Below, in pieces: positions 50,512 to 59,760 of a stretch of 64,000 nucleotides of DNA. Every line of letters begins with the position of its first letter. Within the stretch, counting starts at the first letter, position 1. The translations under genes and the position numbers were made by a program. The stretch is from Cyclobacterium sp. SYSU L10401 (GTDB lineage Bacteria; Bacteroidota; Bacteroidia; Cytophagales; Cyclobacteriaceae). The stretch lies in assembly GCF_010993705.1 (NCBI RefSeq), contig NZ_WOFO01000001.1, positions 1,082,132-1,146,131 of the forward strand. Reading direction: 5' to 3'. The notes under the pieces were generated by a model. The model was not told where the DNA came from. It worked only from the letters and a program-made list of their open reading frames with translations, and did no database searches.

Positions 50512-51911
50512 TTACCTGATGATTTTTGCTCAATATTATAAACGTTAAAGGCTTTGATTTGAGGTTCTCCTTTTGATTCAGCGATTTTAAGCCTTACCGC
50601 ATCTACCTCCATTTCGTCAAATTTATGGATAAACTTGTGGCCGATAACGGAACCCTCAAAAATAGGCTGCCAGCCCTTTTTTGTTTTGCCTTCTAATTTA
50701 AATTCCCGAACCCTTTCGCCCTGGGCGATCTCTTCTTGCAAAACGATGTGGTTTACAGTGGTCCATTCTTTTAATTTAAGCCTGTGCTTTTTGCCTGTTC
50801 CAGAAGTTTCTGCCAACGGATTGCGAAACCGTCGTTTTATTTCGGCTCCCCATTCCTTCAAACGCTCCACATCGGCCTGGGGCAGCAAGCCATCTGCATT
50901 AGGCGTCAGCCCCATAATCAGGGTGGTATTGTGCCCGACACTTTTGTAGTACATGTCCATAAGGTTTTCCAGTGGATAGATATGTTTTTCATCATCCGGC
51001 TCCCAAAACCACTCGTGTCCGCCATTGTATCCACGCAATGGTGCATCGCTCATAGCAGGCATGTAATGCTTCCCGTCTGGGTCCCCTTCCTTAAGTAGTT
51101 GAAAATTATTTTTAAGAACGACTTCCTGATTGGCAGCATGCGAGAAAGGAAAGGGAAATGTACCCCAACTCGGGTAGGGGACCGTTCCACTTTCACTTCC
51201 TCCCCAGCGGATATCTGCGCGTTGGGTATTGTGGTAGAAAATGCCGTTGGGTTGGTTCTTTTCAAAAATGGATAGCACGTCCGGTCCTCCTTTTTCGGGT
51301 CCATGTGCTCCTCCATCAAACCAAATGATGGCCAGTTCACCGTATTGGCTGGTCAACTCTTCGACCATCTCCTCACACATTTTATTGTAATAGGCCTGTC
51401 TGTTTTTTGCAAATTCATTATCCCCATTCACTTTAAAATCATGCACGCCAAAAAAGGAATTCCAGCGGATCCCAATGTAAATACCAGGAGCAATACCGTA
51501 TTTGCGGCAGGAATTTACAAAGTCCTGGACAATATCCCCTTCTCCTTCCCGCCATTCTACCGCTTTCAATGAATAAGGATTGACCTTGCTCTGATAGAGG
51601 GCAAAACCGGTCTCATGTGTTGCCGTTAAGATGGCAATCTTAAAGCCAGCATCTTTGGCGGCTTTGACCCATTGATCCGTATCAAGCTTAACGGGATTAA
51701 AGATGTTGTAGTCGGGGATAGGGGTGACCCTGTTTTTTGCCTGGTTATAGGCTTTTCCATCAAAGACATGCAAATCGTAATGGAATACGGCAGCCAATTC
51801 TGCATGCTGCCAGTCTAACTGGGCTTGTGTTGGAATGGGAACTTCTGTTTGCCCCCAACTTTTTAATCCATGGACCAGGAAGCACGCTACTAAGAGTATT
51901 TTCAATTGCAT
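50508..51911 (-). CDS. GH29 alpha-L-fucosidase
   Basis: 467 residues with a signal peptide (cut near SWGQ). Motifs match the GH29 at 45659: ATHETGFALYQSK, WFDGGAHGPE (nucleophile Asp199), HNTQRADIRWGGSE, EWFWEPDDEKH (acid/base Glu region). The two enzymes share most of their catalytic barrel and differ more in the C-terminal domain, so they are paralogues from an older duplication. It overlaps the sulfatase gene by 4 bases. Confidence 0.92.
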   Translation of the reverse strand: MQLKILLVACFLVHGLKSWGQTEVPIPTQAQLDWQHAELAAVFHYDLHVFDGKAYNQAKNRVTPIPDYNIFNPVKLDTDQWVKAAKDAGFKIAILTATHETGFALYQSKVNPYSLKAVEWREGEGDIVQDFVNSCRKYGIAPGIYIGIRWNSFFGVHDFKVNGDNEFAKNRQAYYNKMCEEMVEELTSQYGELAIIWFDGGAHGPEKGGPDVLSIFEKNQPNGIFYHNTQRADIRWGGSESGTVPYPSWGTFPFPFSHAANQEVVLKNNFQLLKEGDPDGKHYMPAMSDAPLRGYNGGHEWFWEPDDEKHIYPLENLMDMYYKSVGHNTTLIMGLTPNADGLLPQADVERLKEWGAEIKRRFRNPLAETSGTGKKHRLKLKEWTTVNHIVLQEEIAQGERVREFKLEGKTKKGWQPIFEGSVIGHKFIHKFDEMEVDAVRLKIAESKGEPQIKAFNVYNIEQKSSGK

Positions 51912-52223
51912 ATGATTATTAATTCTTTTTCAATTCAATTTAATTCAATTTAATTCAAATTCAGCCAATACAGCCCAGTGGTCAGAAGGCCAGTCAGCAT
52001 TCCATTTAACCTCGCCGACTCCTTTTGAATCGGTTACCAGCGCCGCTGTTTTGCACGTCAGTCCCGAGCGGGTAAAATATATCCGGTACACTGGGCAAAC
52101 TATATAAATAACGCAATGCAGTAGCCAATATATTTAAATGGTTGGTTCATGGAGTCAAATCAAGTCTGCTATCCTGCGCAGTGGTATTTGGGGGTTTATA
52201 GATGAATAATTAATAGGCAATTA
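51912..52223. other. Intergenic region with enzyme remnant
   Basis: This 312-base gap contains the 3' tail of an EEP-fold gene (51945-52100) and a repetitive A/T patch (TTCAATTTAA repeated near 51930-51960). Confidence 0.7.
51945..52100 (-). pseudogene. 3' remnant of an endonuclease/exonuclease/phosphatase-family gene
   Basis: Reading on the minus strand, about 50 codons translate without a stop to YRIYFTRSGLTCKTAAL...WNADWPSDHWAVLAEFELN and then TGA at 51945-51947. The ending SDHWAVLAEF is the last motif (SDHxPV/AVxAEF) of the EEP superfamily of phosphoesterases. No start and no other EEP motifs are found upstream, where the sequence turns into unrelated A/T-rich DNA. Confidence 0.65.
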
Positions 52224-53240
52224 TCATTTGGAGACCAATTCGAAACGGACCAGGTAACATTCGTGTTTGTTGTGGATCATGGATATGCCCCATTTTAATC
52301 CTTCGCCAACCACCACAGGATCGGTAATATCAGGCCTAAACCCTCCCGGGGCAACCGCACGTTCCTTTACCTTTGCATTAAGTTTGTTTGACATAAAATC
52401 AATTCCATCAGGGGCATATTCAAATGTTTCCGATAAGGAGGCGAAGGCACCTACCCCGGTACCCTGAGGCCAGATGAATACTTCATGACTTCTTTCAAGT
52501 ATTTCTTTCCCGAATTTGGTATAAGGTCCTTCCGGATAATTTGAATAGGCCACACCCATGGCCGTGTGTGCCGGTCCGCCCTGTCCCCCAATTATGGATC
52601 GGCCTTTGTAATACATCCAATACAATCCATTTCGGTAAAGCAAGGAAGCATCGTCCACCCGGTAACTATCAAATTTTTCAGGTTCTACACTTACTTTAAG
52701 AATGGGTTCCGGGTTTATTCGCTTGAAAGGACCGGTTGGCGAATCGGACACTGCCACACCAATCGATGTGATGTCACTGATATTATTGTTCTCAAACTCG
52801 CCATTGGCGTTTCCCGGTGTCGGCTTTACCCCGGTATAATACAGGTAGTACTTGCCGTCGGCAAAAAAAATGTTTGGGGTAAAAACTGCCTGTGAATCCC
52901 ATTCTCCATCTTGCCCTACGTCCAGCATTTGCCCTACTTCTGTCCATGAAAAACCCTCGTCTTCCGATTTGGCACACCAGACACTGGCTCCCCAATAACC
53001 TGCTCCCCAATATTTTGGTTGAGCATCGGGGATTTTGGTGTAATACACGTAATAGGTTTCTCCGACTTTGATGACATCGCTGGGATCCCTGCGGGTGACA
53101 CCCGATTCATAACCAATGCCTGACACCTCGGCGAATTTAAATTCACCACCGGAAAAAGAGATATTGTTTTCCTGGGCAATGATCGAATTGGTCGATAGGA
53201 AAAAGAGGAGGAGCAGACTTTTATAATAATTTTCTTTCAT
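52224..53240 (-). CDS. Five-bladed beta-propeller glycoside hydrolase (GH43/GH117-like)
   Basis: 338 residues with a signal peptide (NSIIAQ). Propeller motifs: RRDPSDVIKVGETYYVYYTK, TPNIFFADGKYYLYYTGV, DDASLLYRNGLYWMYYKG; the Asp of RDPSDV and later acidic residues match the catalytic layout of this clan. It resembles anhydro-galactosidase/fucan-related GH117-type enzymes more than the 47891 protein does, but this is by pattern only. First hydrolase after the SusCD-lipoprotein genes. Confidence 0.75.
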   Translation of the reverse strand: MKENYYKSLLLLFFLSTNSIIAQENNISFSGGEFKFAEVSGIGYESGVTRRDPSDVIKVGETYYVYYTKIPDAQPKYWGAGYWGASVWCAKSEDEGFSWTEVGQMLDVGQDGEWDSQAVFTPNIFFADGKYYLYYTGVKPTPGNANGEFENNNISDITSIGVAVSDSPTGPFKRINPEPILKVSVEPEKFDSYRVDDASLLYRNGLYWMYYKGRSIIGGQGGPAHTAMGVAYSNYPEGPYTKFGKEILERSHEVFIWPQGTGVGAFASLSETFEYAPDGIDFMSNKLNAKVKERAVAPGGFRPDITDPVVVGEGLKWGISMIHNKHECYLVRFELVSK

Positions 53241-53284
53241 TTTACAAACGGCTTAAATTAAGTATACGTTTTTCATAGGCTAAA

Positions 53285-53539
53285 TCAGTACTTCAAAAAG
53301 TAAGGATTGGAATTAGTAAATCTATTTGTATTTGAAAATATAACTGGCAGGTGCTTCTCCTCCAAACCAATAGCAATCCCAATGTACTCCCACCCATCGG
53401 CAAAGGTTTGTTCATTTGAACTAAGATGTCCTGTAATCGCAACTACCTTATAAGCTTTAAAGATTCGATGACCATGTGTTACCAATCCCGAAGGCGTTAA
53501 ATGGGTAAAAAAAAACAGCGCTATTTTAAGGGTATTCAT
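53285..53539 (-). pseudogene. Internally deleted SASA-type esterase stub
   Basis: ATG 53539 opens a signal-like MNTLKIALFFF which jumps directly to THLTPSGLVTHGHRIFKAYK, the C-terminal Asp/His block of a SASA/CE6 esterase; compare THLTPAGLVGHGKRIFEAYL in the gene at 39601. The jump is at a run of T's. The frame then continues for some 50 unmatched residues to a stop at 53285. The catalytic Ser domain is missing, so the product should be inactive. Confidence 0.65.
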
Positions 53540-53626
53540 AGGTTATAGTTAGGGCAATTGAATCTGTGATTTTTGTGAAGTTGTATACTTTTCTTTTAGG
53601 CAATTATTTGAATGGTAAACATAAAT

Positions 53627-53655
53627 CAAGCAGCCAAGATACACTTGACTGCTTG
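53627..53655. terminator. Hairpin after the SusCD-lipoprotein genes
   Basis: CAAGCAGCCAAG (53627-53638) and CTTGACTGCTTG (53644-53655) pair at 11 of 12 positions with a 5-base loop, about 40 bases after the lipoprotein gene stop. The T-run after the minus-strand hairpin is weak, so it may attenuate rather than end transcription of the downstream enzyme genes. Confidence 0.55.
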
Positions 53656-53695
53656 AATTGCTTTTTATTTGGAAACTTATTTTAAATTTCAGGAC

Positions 53696-54148
53696 TTATT
53701 CTTCTTCTACAATCCTGATTACCCAATCGTGTGTCGTTCCATCGGCTGACACAAGCTTGTAAATAAATTCTCGATCGGATAAGTCGGTAATAATACCAGC
53801 AACCGGAGAAAGACCAACAGGCTCTACCCGCATGCTTTGGTGATTAATGATGATACCGGTCCTGGTAAGGTCCGCAGATGCTGGTACGGTAACCGTAGCA
53901 GTGAAATTTTCATCTTCTATCACCGCATTTCCTGTGGATATAATGAGTCTTCTGCGTGCCGGAGTCAGCTCACCATTCTCAAAAAACTCCTGAAGTTCAT
54001 GCTCATCTGCTTGTAAGGTAAATATATTTACATTGGTGATAAATGCAGTGTCTCCCCATTGCCCTTCATCAAAGTCAATCCTGGGTTCGCAGGCAGATAG
54101 TACCCCTCCAATTACAAGGATATATAGTATTAAAATATTCTTTTTCAT
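53696..54148 (-). CDS. Surface lipoprotein of SusCD operon (glycan-binding candidate)
   Basis: 150 residues from ATG 54148 (MKKNILIL); ATG 54157 is an alternative 9 bases upstream. Lipobox GVLSAC. The remainder is beta-rich and resembles DUF5018-type lipoproteins encoded behind SusD genes, ending in SADGTTHDWVIRIVEEE, a pattern typical of a C-terminal immunoglobulin-like domain. Such proteins bind glycan at the cell surface. Third gene of the SusCD operon, 29 bases after SusD. Confidence 0.75.
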   Translation of the reverse strand: MKKNILILYILVIGGVLSACEPRIDFDEGQWGDTAFITNVNIFTLQADEHELQEFFENGELTPARRRLIISTGNAVIEDENFTATVTVPASADLTRTGIIINHQSMRVEPVGLSPVAGIITDLSDREFIYKLVSADGTTHDWVIRIVEEE

Positions 54149-54177
54149 ATCATTCATTTTTTGAAAGTCAATTTAAT

Positions 54178-56067
54178 TTAGAACCATCCGGGATTTTGTG
54201 TCAATTCATATCCGGCATCAGCGTATACTTCAATTTCATTTCTGGGAATAGGCGCCAAATACACCCGGCCCGGTTCAATGAAGAAGCCCTCTCCAGAAGA
54301 TCTGAAATCTGGGTTTCGGAAAAATGGATTGATGTGCCCATCACTGAAGATATCAAAGTCTTCACCCATCGTCAAGGCCCAAATACCCGTATTGCCAGAA
54401 TTAACACCATCTGCTTCTAATTTTGACGGATCATTGTAATAATCAACAAATTCCTGGTAATGGGCACCTTTTGGTTTCCAATCATTGATCACCTGATGGA
54501 AAACTCCCCACCTTTTCAAATCATTCTGTCTGTGGCCTTCAAAAACCAGCTCCACCAGGCGTTCCCTGCGGATTTCATTCAGGATATTTGATTCGGATGG
54601 CTCAAAGCCATCTTCTGCCGAATACGTTATGGGCCATGAATTTACCTCAGCCAGCGACAGCGGTGCCATTCCTACTCTTTCACGAAGGAGGTTCACTGTT
54701 TTGTCTAAATCGCTTTGATTGATCGTACCCAATATGGCTTTTGCTTCTGCCAGCGCCAATAATCCTTCTGCATACCGTATCAATACCTCATCGGTTGAGC
54801 CATTTCTCCATTCATTATTATCCAAAATAGCACCTTTCCACCTGCGGAGGCCCGTTGAGGTATAATTTGCGGAGAAAACATTGTTAAGCTGGGGATATCG
54901 TAATGGCAGCGGGGTGGGTGTGTTCCCGTACCCTTGTATTTGCTGGTGAGGTCCTCTGTCAGGAGTCCAGACTGACTGTCTGAAGCGCGGATCGAGGTTT
55001 TCTCCCAGATTATTCAAACTTGCATAGTCTATGGGCAAGGAGGATAGTTCTTGAGGCATCCCCTCTTTGTCCAGGTAACTGCCAACCAATTTCCAGGTTA
55101 GTGCCTGTGCATTATCTACTACCAAATCGTAGAAATTATGTCCCACAATTTCATTCACATCGTAGATGCGGTATAGAAACACGCCTGCAGATGATGAGGC
55201 ATCCTGCTGGGAAAACAGTTGATTATAGGCCTCATTAAAGGGACCTCCGTTGGTAAATAAATTGCTGCCCTGATGGTCAATCAATTGTTGTATGGTAGGT
55301 TCTACCATTTGCAGAAATTCACTACCATCCTGGCCTTCGACGGCAAAGGGAGTGTTCTTAGATCCGTGGTAACGCTCCCAGGTTCCTTCAAATAAAGCTG
55401 CCCGTGCTTTCATTACCAGGGCAGCTTCTTTTGTTACCCGTCCCGGTGTTGCGAAGGTGGAGTTTTTCCAACCTATGTTTGCAATGGCAGAGTCCAGGTC
55501 CTGAATGATAAATTTGGCAACCTCATACCTGGAGTCTCTTGCTTTATATAACCTTTCACTATCTGTATCCAGCACTTCCGTGTAAATGGGAACATCTCCA
55601 TACCGCTCCAACATGTTCAAATAGACCCAGGCCCTGAAAAAATAGGCTTCTCCCGTATATTGATTGGCTTCAACACTTACATCAACGCGCCTTGCGTTAT
55701 TTATTAAATAATTAATTTGTCTTATCCAATTAAAGTTTCCGTTCCAGCTACCATCTGTAGCCGGAGCCTGCCCGGAGGCTCCTCTTTGGAACAAAAAGCC
55801 GGAAGGGCCGGTGCCCACCTGAATGTCGGTATTGGCATCTAAGAAATTATTTTGAGGACCATTTCCCTGGCTTTGAAAATGGTACCTTGGAAATAACCTG
55901 TAAAAGCCATTGGCCATTACCTTTAAATCATTTGGCGACGTAAAGTAGGTCGCGTCGGTCATGGCATCTAAGGGATATCTTTCCAGAAAATCCTCTACGC
56001 AGCTATAAAATGACATTGTAAATAGGATTAGCAATGTCCTTATATGTTTCAGATTAAATTTCATCAT
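54178..56067 (-). CDS. susD-like: SusD/RagB-family glycan-binding lipoprotein
   Basis: 629 residues with lipobox FYSC and the typical SusD N-terminal motif DFLERYPLDAMTDATYF. A helical TPR-rich scaffold follows (EAYFFRAWVYLNMLERYGDVPIYTEVL), with the C-terminal SusD domain containing IRRERLVELVFEGHRQNDLKRW, one of the most conserved family features. As a surface lid on the SusC barrel it captures oligosaccharides. It starts 13 bases after the SusC stop. Confidence 0.95.
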   Translation of the reverse strand: MMKFNLKHIRTLLILFTMSFYSCVEDFLERYPLDAMTDATYFTSPNDLKVMANGFYRLFPRYHFQSQGNGPQNNFLDANTDIQVGTGPSGFLFQRGASGQAPATDGSWNGNFNWIRQINYLINNARRVDVSVEANQYTGEAYFFRAWVYLNMLERYGDVPIYTEVLDTDSERLYKARDSRYEVAKFIIQDLDSAIANIGWKNSTFATPGRVTKEAALVMKARAALFEGTWERYHGSKNTPFAVEGQDGSEFLQMVEPTIQQLIDHQGSNLFTNGGPFNEAYNQLFSQQDASSSAGVFLYRIYDVNEIVGHNFYDLVVDNAQALTWKLVGSYLDKEGMPQELSSLPIDYASLNNLGENLDPRFRQSVWTPDRGPHQQIQGYGNTPTPLPLRYPQLNNVFSANYTSTGLRRWKGAILDNNEWRNGSTDEVLIRYAEGLLALAEAKAILGTINQSDLDKTVNLLRERVGMAPLSLAEVNSWPITYSAEDGFEPSESNILNEIRRERLVELVFEGHRQNDLKRWGVFHQVINDWKPKGAHYQEFVDYYNDPSKLEADGVNSGNTGIWALTMGEDFDIFSDGHINPFFRNPDFRSSGEGFFIEPGRVYLAPIPRNEIEVYADAGYELTQNPGWF

Positions 56068-56080
56068 TAATTTTTTTATA

Positions 56081-59000
56081 TTAAATACCTACGTTTACAC
56101 CAAAAGAAATTTGCCGCTGTGGAGGATACCCGTTTCCTCCATATCTGGACAATATTTCAGGTTCATATCTGAAATTTGATTTATAATAAATCATTCCCAG
56201 GTTTTCGGCACTTGTGTAGACATACACCTTTCTCAACTTTGCCCTTTCCAACAGGGATTGAGGTAGGTTGTAACCAAGGCGTAAATTCTGAACCCTGAGA
56301 TGGGCCAGGTTTTCCACATACTGGTCGTTTGCCCCATAGGTTTTGAAGGAGTGCCGGGGGAAATAATTATCCGGTGTTTCAGGAGACCAGGTACCTAACT
56401 CCCTGTGGCTTGTAAACCATTTTGAGTTCCAAATATTTACGCCTGCAGGAATGACGTGGAAATTATTGGTATAGGTAATCCATTTGGGTACGCCCGTAAA
56501 TGTTACCGAAAGGTCAATGCCATTCCAATTGGCTTGCAAATTCATCCCATACCGGTACCGCCCGTAATTATAGCCGGCCATGACCTGGTCCCCCCGGGCA
56601 TACCAGCGGCCTCCTTCTCCAGCATTGATCTGCCCATCCCCATTTAAATCTTTCATCATCAGATCTCCAGGGTAGTACCAACCGCCTCCCTGAGGGACGT
56701 TTGCTTCCACATCGGCGATATCTTGTGCCACACCATTAGACTCATACATCCAAATCTGGCCAAATACCTGTCCCGGAGTCCAGGTGCCATTTCGTTGTCC
56801 ATTGACGTTTTCATCGTATTCTACTACATAACCGATGTAATCGGCAATATTAAATCTTGCAGAATAATTAATTGGTCTGCCGGCTAATCGGCCCGTATTT
56901 CTCCACTTCATCGAAAACTCCCAGCCTCTGGTCTCACTAACTGCGTTATTGATACTTGGCAAACCGGTTCCAATGGTTTGGGGTAAAATTTTAGCAGGGC
57001 CGGGTTGATTGTAAATGGTACGCTGGTACCAATCATAGGTCAACTCGAGCCTGTTTTCGATGGCCACTACATCCAAACCAAAGCCAAGCGTTTGCGGGGA
57101 AGACCAGGTCAAGTCGGAACTGACCAATGGTGGCATAAAGACCATGTTTGGTTTTACTCCGCCAAGCAATACATCCCCATTTCCTATACCGGTACCCATG
57201 GTTGGAAGGTACAGGTAATTACCAGATCCAGGGTCGCCGGAAGAAGTATAAGCGGCTCTTATTTTGAAGGCATCTACTTTATTGACAGACCAGAAATTCT
57301 CTTCAGCTATATTCCAGGCCCCCGAAATGGAGGGGAAAAAGGACCACCTGATGGCTGCTGGAAATTTAGAGTGCGCATCGTAACGCCCGTTAAATTCGAT
57401 AAAATATTTCTCCGCATAATTGTATGCCATCCTGCCGAAAACACCCTGTGTCGCCCAATGGGTTAACATGTCATTCACAGTTGGGTTGGGATTAAAGGTG
57501 GTACTTATACTGGGTACCGAATTGGTATATAAATCCCTACCTGTCCCGGATAAACGAGAAAAATTATTATACTCTTCCTGGTAACCCACCAGGGCATTGA
57601 TAGAATGCTTACCAATTTGCTTATTGTAATCAGCAACGATGTCTGCAGTGTGATAATTCGTAAAATTCATTTGCCGGATCACACTACTCTGCTGTGCAGA
57701 TCTGGCGGAATTTCGGATGCTTCCATCGGCCTCTTCAACGAAAATCACAAACGTATTGCGCTCAAGATGAGAGGTAAGGTTCCTCCAGGTATAATTTCCC
57801 CGGATGTCAAGCCCTTCAAATGGCTTTAATGTAAACCCTCCGGTCAGGGTCGTTTCGTTTCTTTGATTGGTTTGGGTTCCGCCCTCCCCACGCAATGAGG
57901 GTCCACTGCTTAAAAAAGAAGGACTCCCATTCGGGTTTAAATCGTTCCAATTTGGAAGCGATGCGGATGCATTCTGCCAAATGTCACCGTAATTAGGTCC
58001 TCCTCCCCGGTAATTGGGTGCTTGTTCATCTGTTCGTACATAATTCATGCTCATCCTGAGGCTGAGCCAATCCGTGACATCTGAATTTACTTTTAAAAGG
58101 GCATTGTACCGATTCAATCTGTCATCGGAACCTTTAATAAGCCCCATGGATTCATTGTAGCCAAGCCCTACATAATACCCCGTATTGTTACTTCCTCCTG
58201 AAACGCTGGCATTATGTTGTTGACTTGGCACCACACTTTTATACATGATGTCAAACCAGTCACTGTTGCCATTCATGTCCCAGTGTGCGCCATAGGTGCC
58301 ATTTTCGGTTACTATGTTATTGGGGATTAATCCGGCACCATGGTCCCTCATTCGTTGGATGGCTTCTTCTGTATAAATAGGCGCTTGTAATGAGTTTCTG
58401 TATTGCTCATTTATTTTTTCGGCATATTCCCAGGAATTGGCCCATTGGGGCATTCCTATGGGCGATCCTATACTGTAATTACCGCTGTAATTGACTTGTA
58501 TTTTTTCACCTTTCGTTCCTGACTTCGTCGTAATAAGGATGACACCTGACGGAGCCCTTGATCCATATATGGCAGAGGCAGCAGCATCTTTCAATACCGT
58601 CACCGATTCTACATCGTTTGGATTGACATCGCTCATGGTACGCTCTATCCCATCTATCAATACCAGAGGGCCCCCTTTCTGCCCAAATCCGGTATATCCG
58701 CGAATATTGAAATTTGACTCCTGTGCAGGTCCACCATTAACCGGGGTAACATACAAACCGGCAACAGCCCCCTGAAGAGCTTCGGATAACCTGTTAATAG
58801 GCCTGTTTTCTATCAAGTCGCTGCCTATTTGCTCCACGGCTGCGGTAAGGTGCGATTTCTTTTGGGTACCAAAACCAACCACTACCACCTCATCCATTTG
58901 TGCAATGTCTTCAACGAGCGTAATTTCAAAATCAGTCTGGTTTCCCACTTCGATTTCCTGTGTGATAAATCCCAAAAAGGAAACCACAATAATTGCTTCT

Positions 59001-59293
59001 TCATCTACCTCAAGTGAAAAGTTTCCATCGATATCGGTCGTGGTACCTGAAGTGGTGCCTTTTACGAGGATAGCTGCTCCCGGGATAGGATTTCCTTCCC
59101 CATCTACTACTTTTCCTTCTACCAAAATAGCTGCGACTAGATCACCGGCAGGTTTCGTTTGAAGAGCATCGCTTTTGTCTTTTTCGTTGACCCCGAATGC
59201 TACTACCTCCTGGAATAGTAGCAATTGGATTGCCAGGCCATAAATGAAATACCGGGCCAACATTGGGCCCTTCTTTAGTAATTTTACTAGCAT
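56081..59293 (-). CDS. susC-like: SusC/RagA-family TonB-dependent outer-membrane transporter
   Basis: 1070 residues. Signal peptide, a carboxypeptidase-D-like regulatory domain (about 55-130, VEGKVVDGEGNPIPGAAILVKGTTSGT), the SusC signature MDEVVVVGFGTQKKSHLTAAV, a plug domain (NIRGYTGFGQKGGPLVLIDGIERTMSDV, ASAIYGSRAPSGVILITTKSG) and a 22-strand barrel ending in a terminal aromatic/Gly strand. No N-terminal STN signalling domain is present, so regulation is not through an anti-sigma/ECF pair at this protein. It imports fucose-containing oligosaccharides bound by SusD. Confidence 0.95.
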   Translation of the reverse strand: MLVKLLKKGPMLARYFIYGLAIQLLLFQEVVAFGVNEKDKSDALQTKPAGDLVAAILVEGKVVDGEGNPIPGAAILVKGTTSGTTTDIDGNFSLEVDEEAIIVVSFLGFITQEIEVGNQTDFEITLVEDIAQMDEVVVVGFGTQKKSHLTAAVEQIGSDLIENRPINRLSEALQGAVAGLYVTPVNGGPAQESNFNIRGYTGFGQKGGPLVLIDGIERTMSDVNPNDVESVTVLKDAAASAIYGSRAPSGVILITTKSGTKGEKIQVNYSGNYSIGSPIGMPQWANSWEYAEKINEQYRNSLQAPIYTEEAIQRMRDHGAGLIPNNIVTENGTYGAHWDMNGNSDWFDIMYKSVVPSQQHNASVSGGSNNTGYYVGLGYNESMGLIKGSDDRLNRYNALLKVNSDVTDWLSLRMSMNYVRTDEQAPNYRGGGPNYGDIWQNASASLPNWNDLNPNGSPSFLSSGPSLRGEGGTQTNQRNETTLTGGFTLKPFEGLDIRGNYTWRNLTSHLERNTFVIFVEEADGSIRNSARSAQQSSVIRQMNFTNYHTADIVADYNKQIGKHSINALVGYQEEYNNFSRLSGTGRDLYTNSVPSISTTFNPNPTVNDMLTHWATQGVFGRMAYNYAEKYFIEFNGRYDAHSKFPAAIRWSFFPSISGAWNIAEENFWSVNKVDAFKIRAAYTSSGDPGSGNYLYLPTMGTGIGNGDVLLGGVKPNMVFMPPLVSSDLTWSSPQTLGFGLDVVAIENRLELTYDWYQRTIYNQPGPAKILPQTIGTGLPSINNAVSETRGWEFSMKWRNTGRLAGRPINYSARFNIADYIGYVVEYDENVNGQRNGTWTPGQVFGQIWMYESNGVAQDIADVEANVPQGGGWYYPGDLMMKDLNGDGQINAGEGGRWYARGDQVMAGYNYGRYRYGMNLQANWNGIDLSVTFTGVPKWITYTNNFHVIPAGVNIWNSKWFTSHRELGTWSPETPDNYFPRHSFKTYGANDQYVENLAHLRVQNLRLGYNLPQSLLERAKLRKVYVYTSAENLGMIYYKSNFRYEPEILSRYGGNGYPPQRQISFGVNVGI

Positions 59294-59760
59294 AATTTTG
59301 TCTGTTAGGTTTATAATAATTGAATGCAGGGTCTTGTTAATCAGGAATTTTCACCCTGCAACCATCCGGGTTTCCCATCGGATTCTTATGAGGTGTTTGG
59401 GTTTTTTACTTCCATCGCTAAAGATTTATGTGTGATTCGTATGTATTTATCGGCTATTCAACACTTAGACCCTGGATTCTCCAGATTACTTTCCTTGGAA
59501 TTTAGATTTTCAAAGAGGGGGTCCGGATAACTGAGGTCTTTCTTTTTCATTCTAAGTGGGTCGCACCTGGCCCTGGATTTATGGGTGAATGCTCATCCAA
59601 TCAATTGACAAGAGATACCCTAAAAAACACATAAACAGGCGATTGCAATTTATCTAACTTAGGGCATCTGCCCCAATATTAGGAATATTAGGTCAAACGA
59701 CCTAATAATTAATAAAATTTAAATCACAAAATTTTGCAGATCTGACTGTTATTGGAAAAA
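59294..59760. other. Regulatory region upstream of SusC
   Basis: This 467-base region is the longest gap in the locus and holds the repeats at 59675-59707. It likely contains the main promoter of the SusCD and enzyme genes. No regulator gene (HTCS, SusR-like or ECF sigma) is seen in the window. Confidence 0.6.
59675..59707. promoter_or_regulatory. Candidate operator: tandem and inverted TATTAGG repeats
   Basis: AATATTAGG occurs twice in tandem (59675-59683 and 59684-59692), and the second copy also pairs with a downstream inverted copy: TATTAGGTC (59686-59694)-AAAC-GACCTAATA (59699-59707), a perfect 9-bp arm palindrome. It lies between the fuconate dehydratase stop and SusC, about 380 bases before the SusC start. 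A binding site for a regulator is more likely than a terminator, because no T-run follows. Confidence 0.55.

Larger units (their letters stand above)
53241..53695. other. Gap with esterase stub and terminator
   Basis: This 455-base gap holds the SASA-type esterase stub at 53285-53539 and the hairpin at 53627-53655. Confidence 0.7.

Noticed and set aside
59686-59707. Palindrome as rho-independent terminator of the fuconate dehydratase gene
   Set aside because: The stem is A/T-rich and no T-run follows in the minus direction; the tandem repeat beside it suits an operator better.
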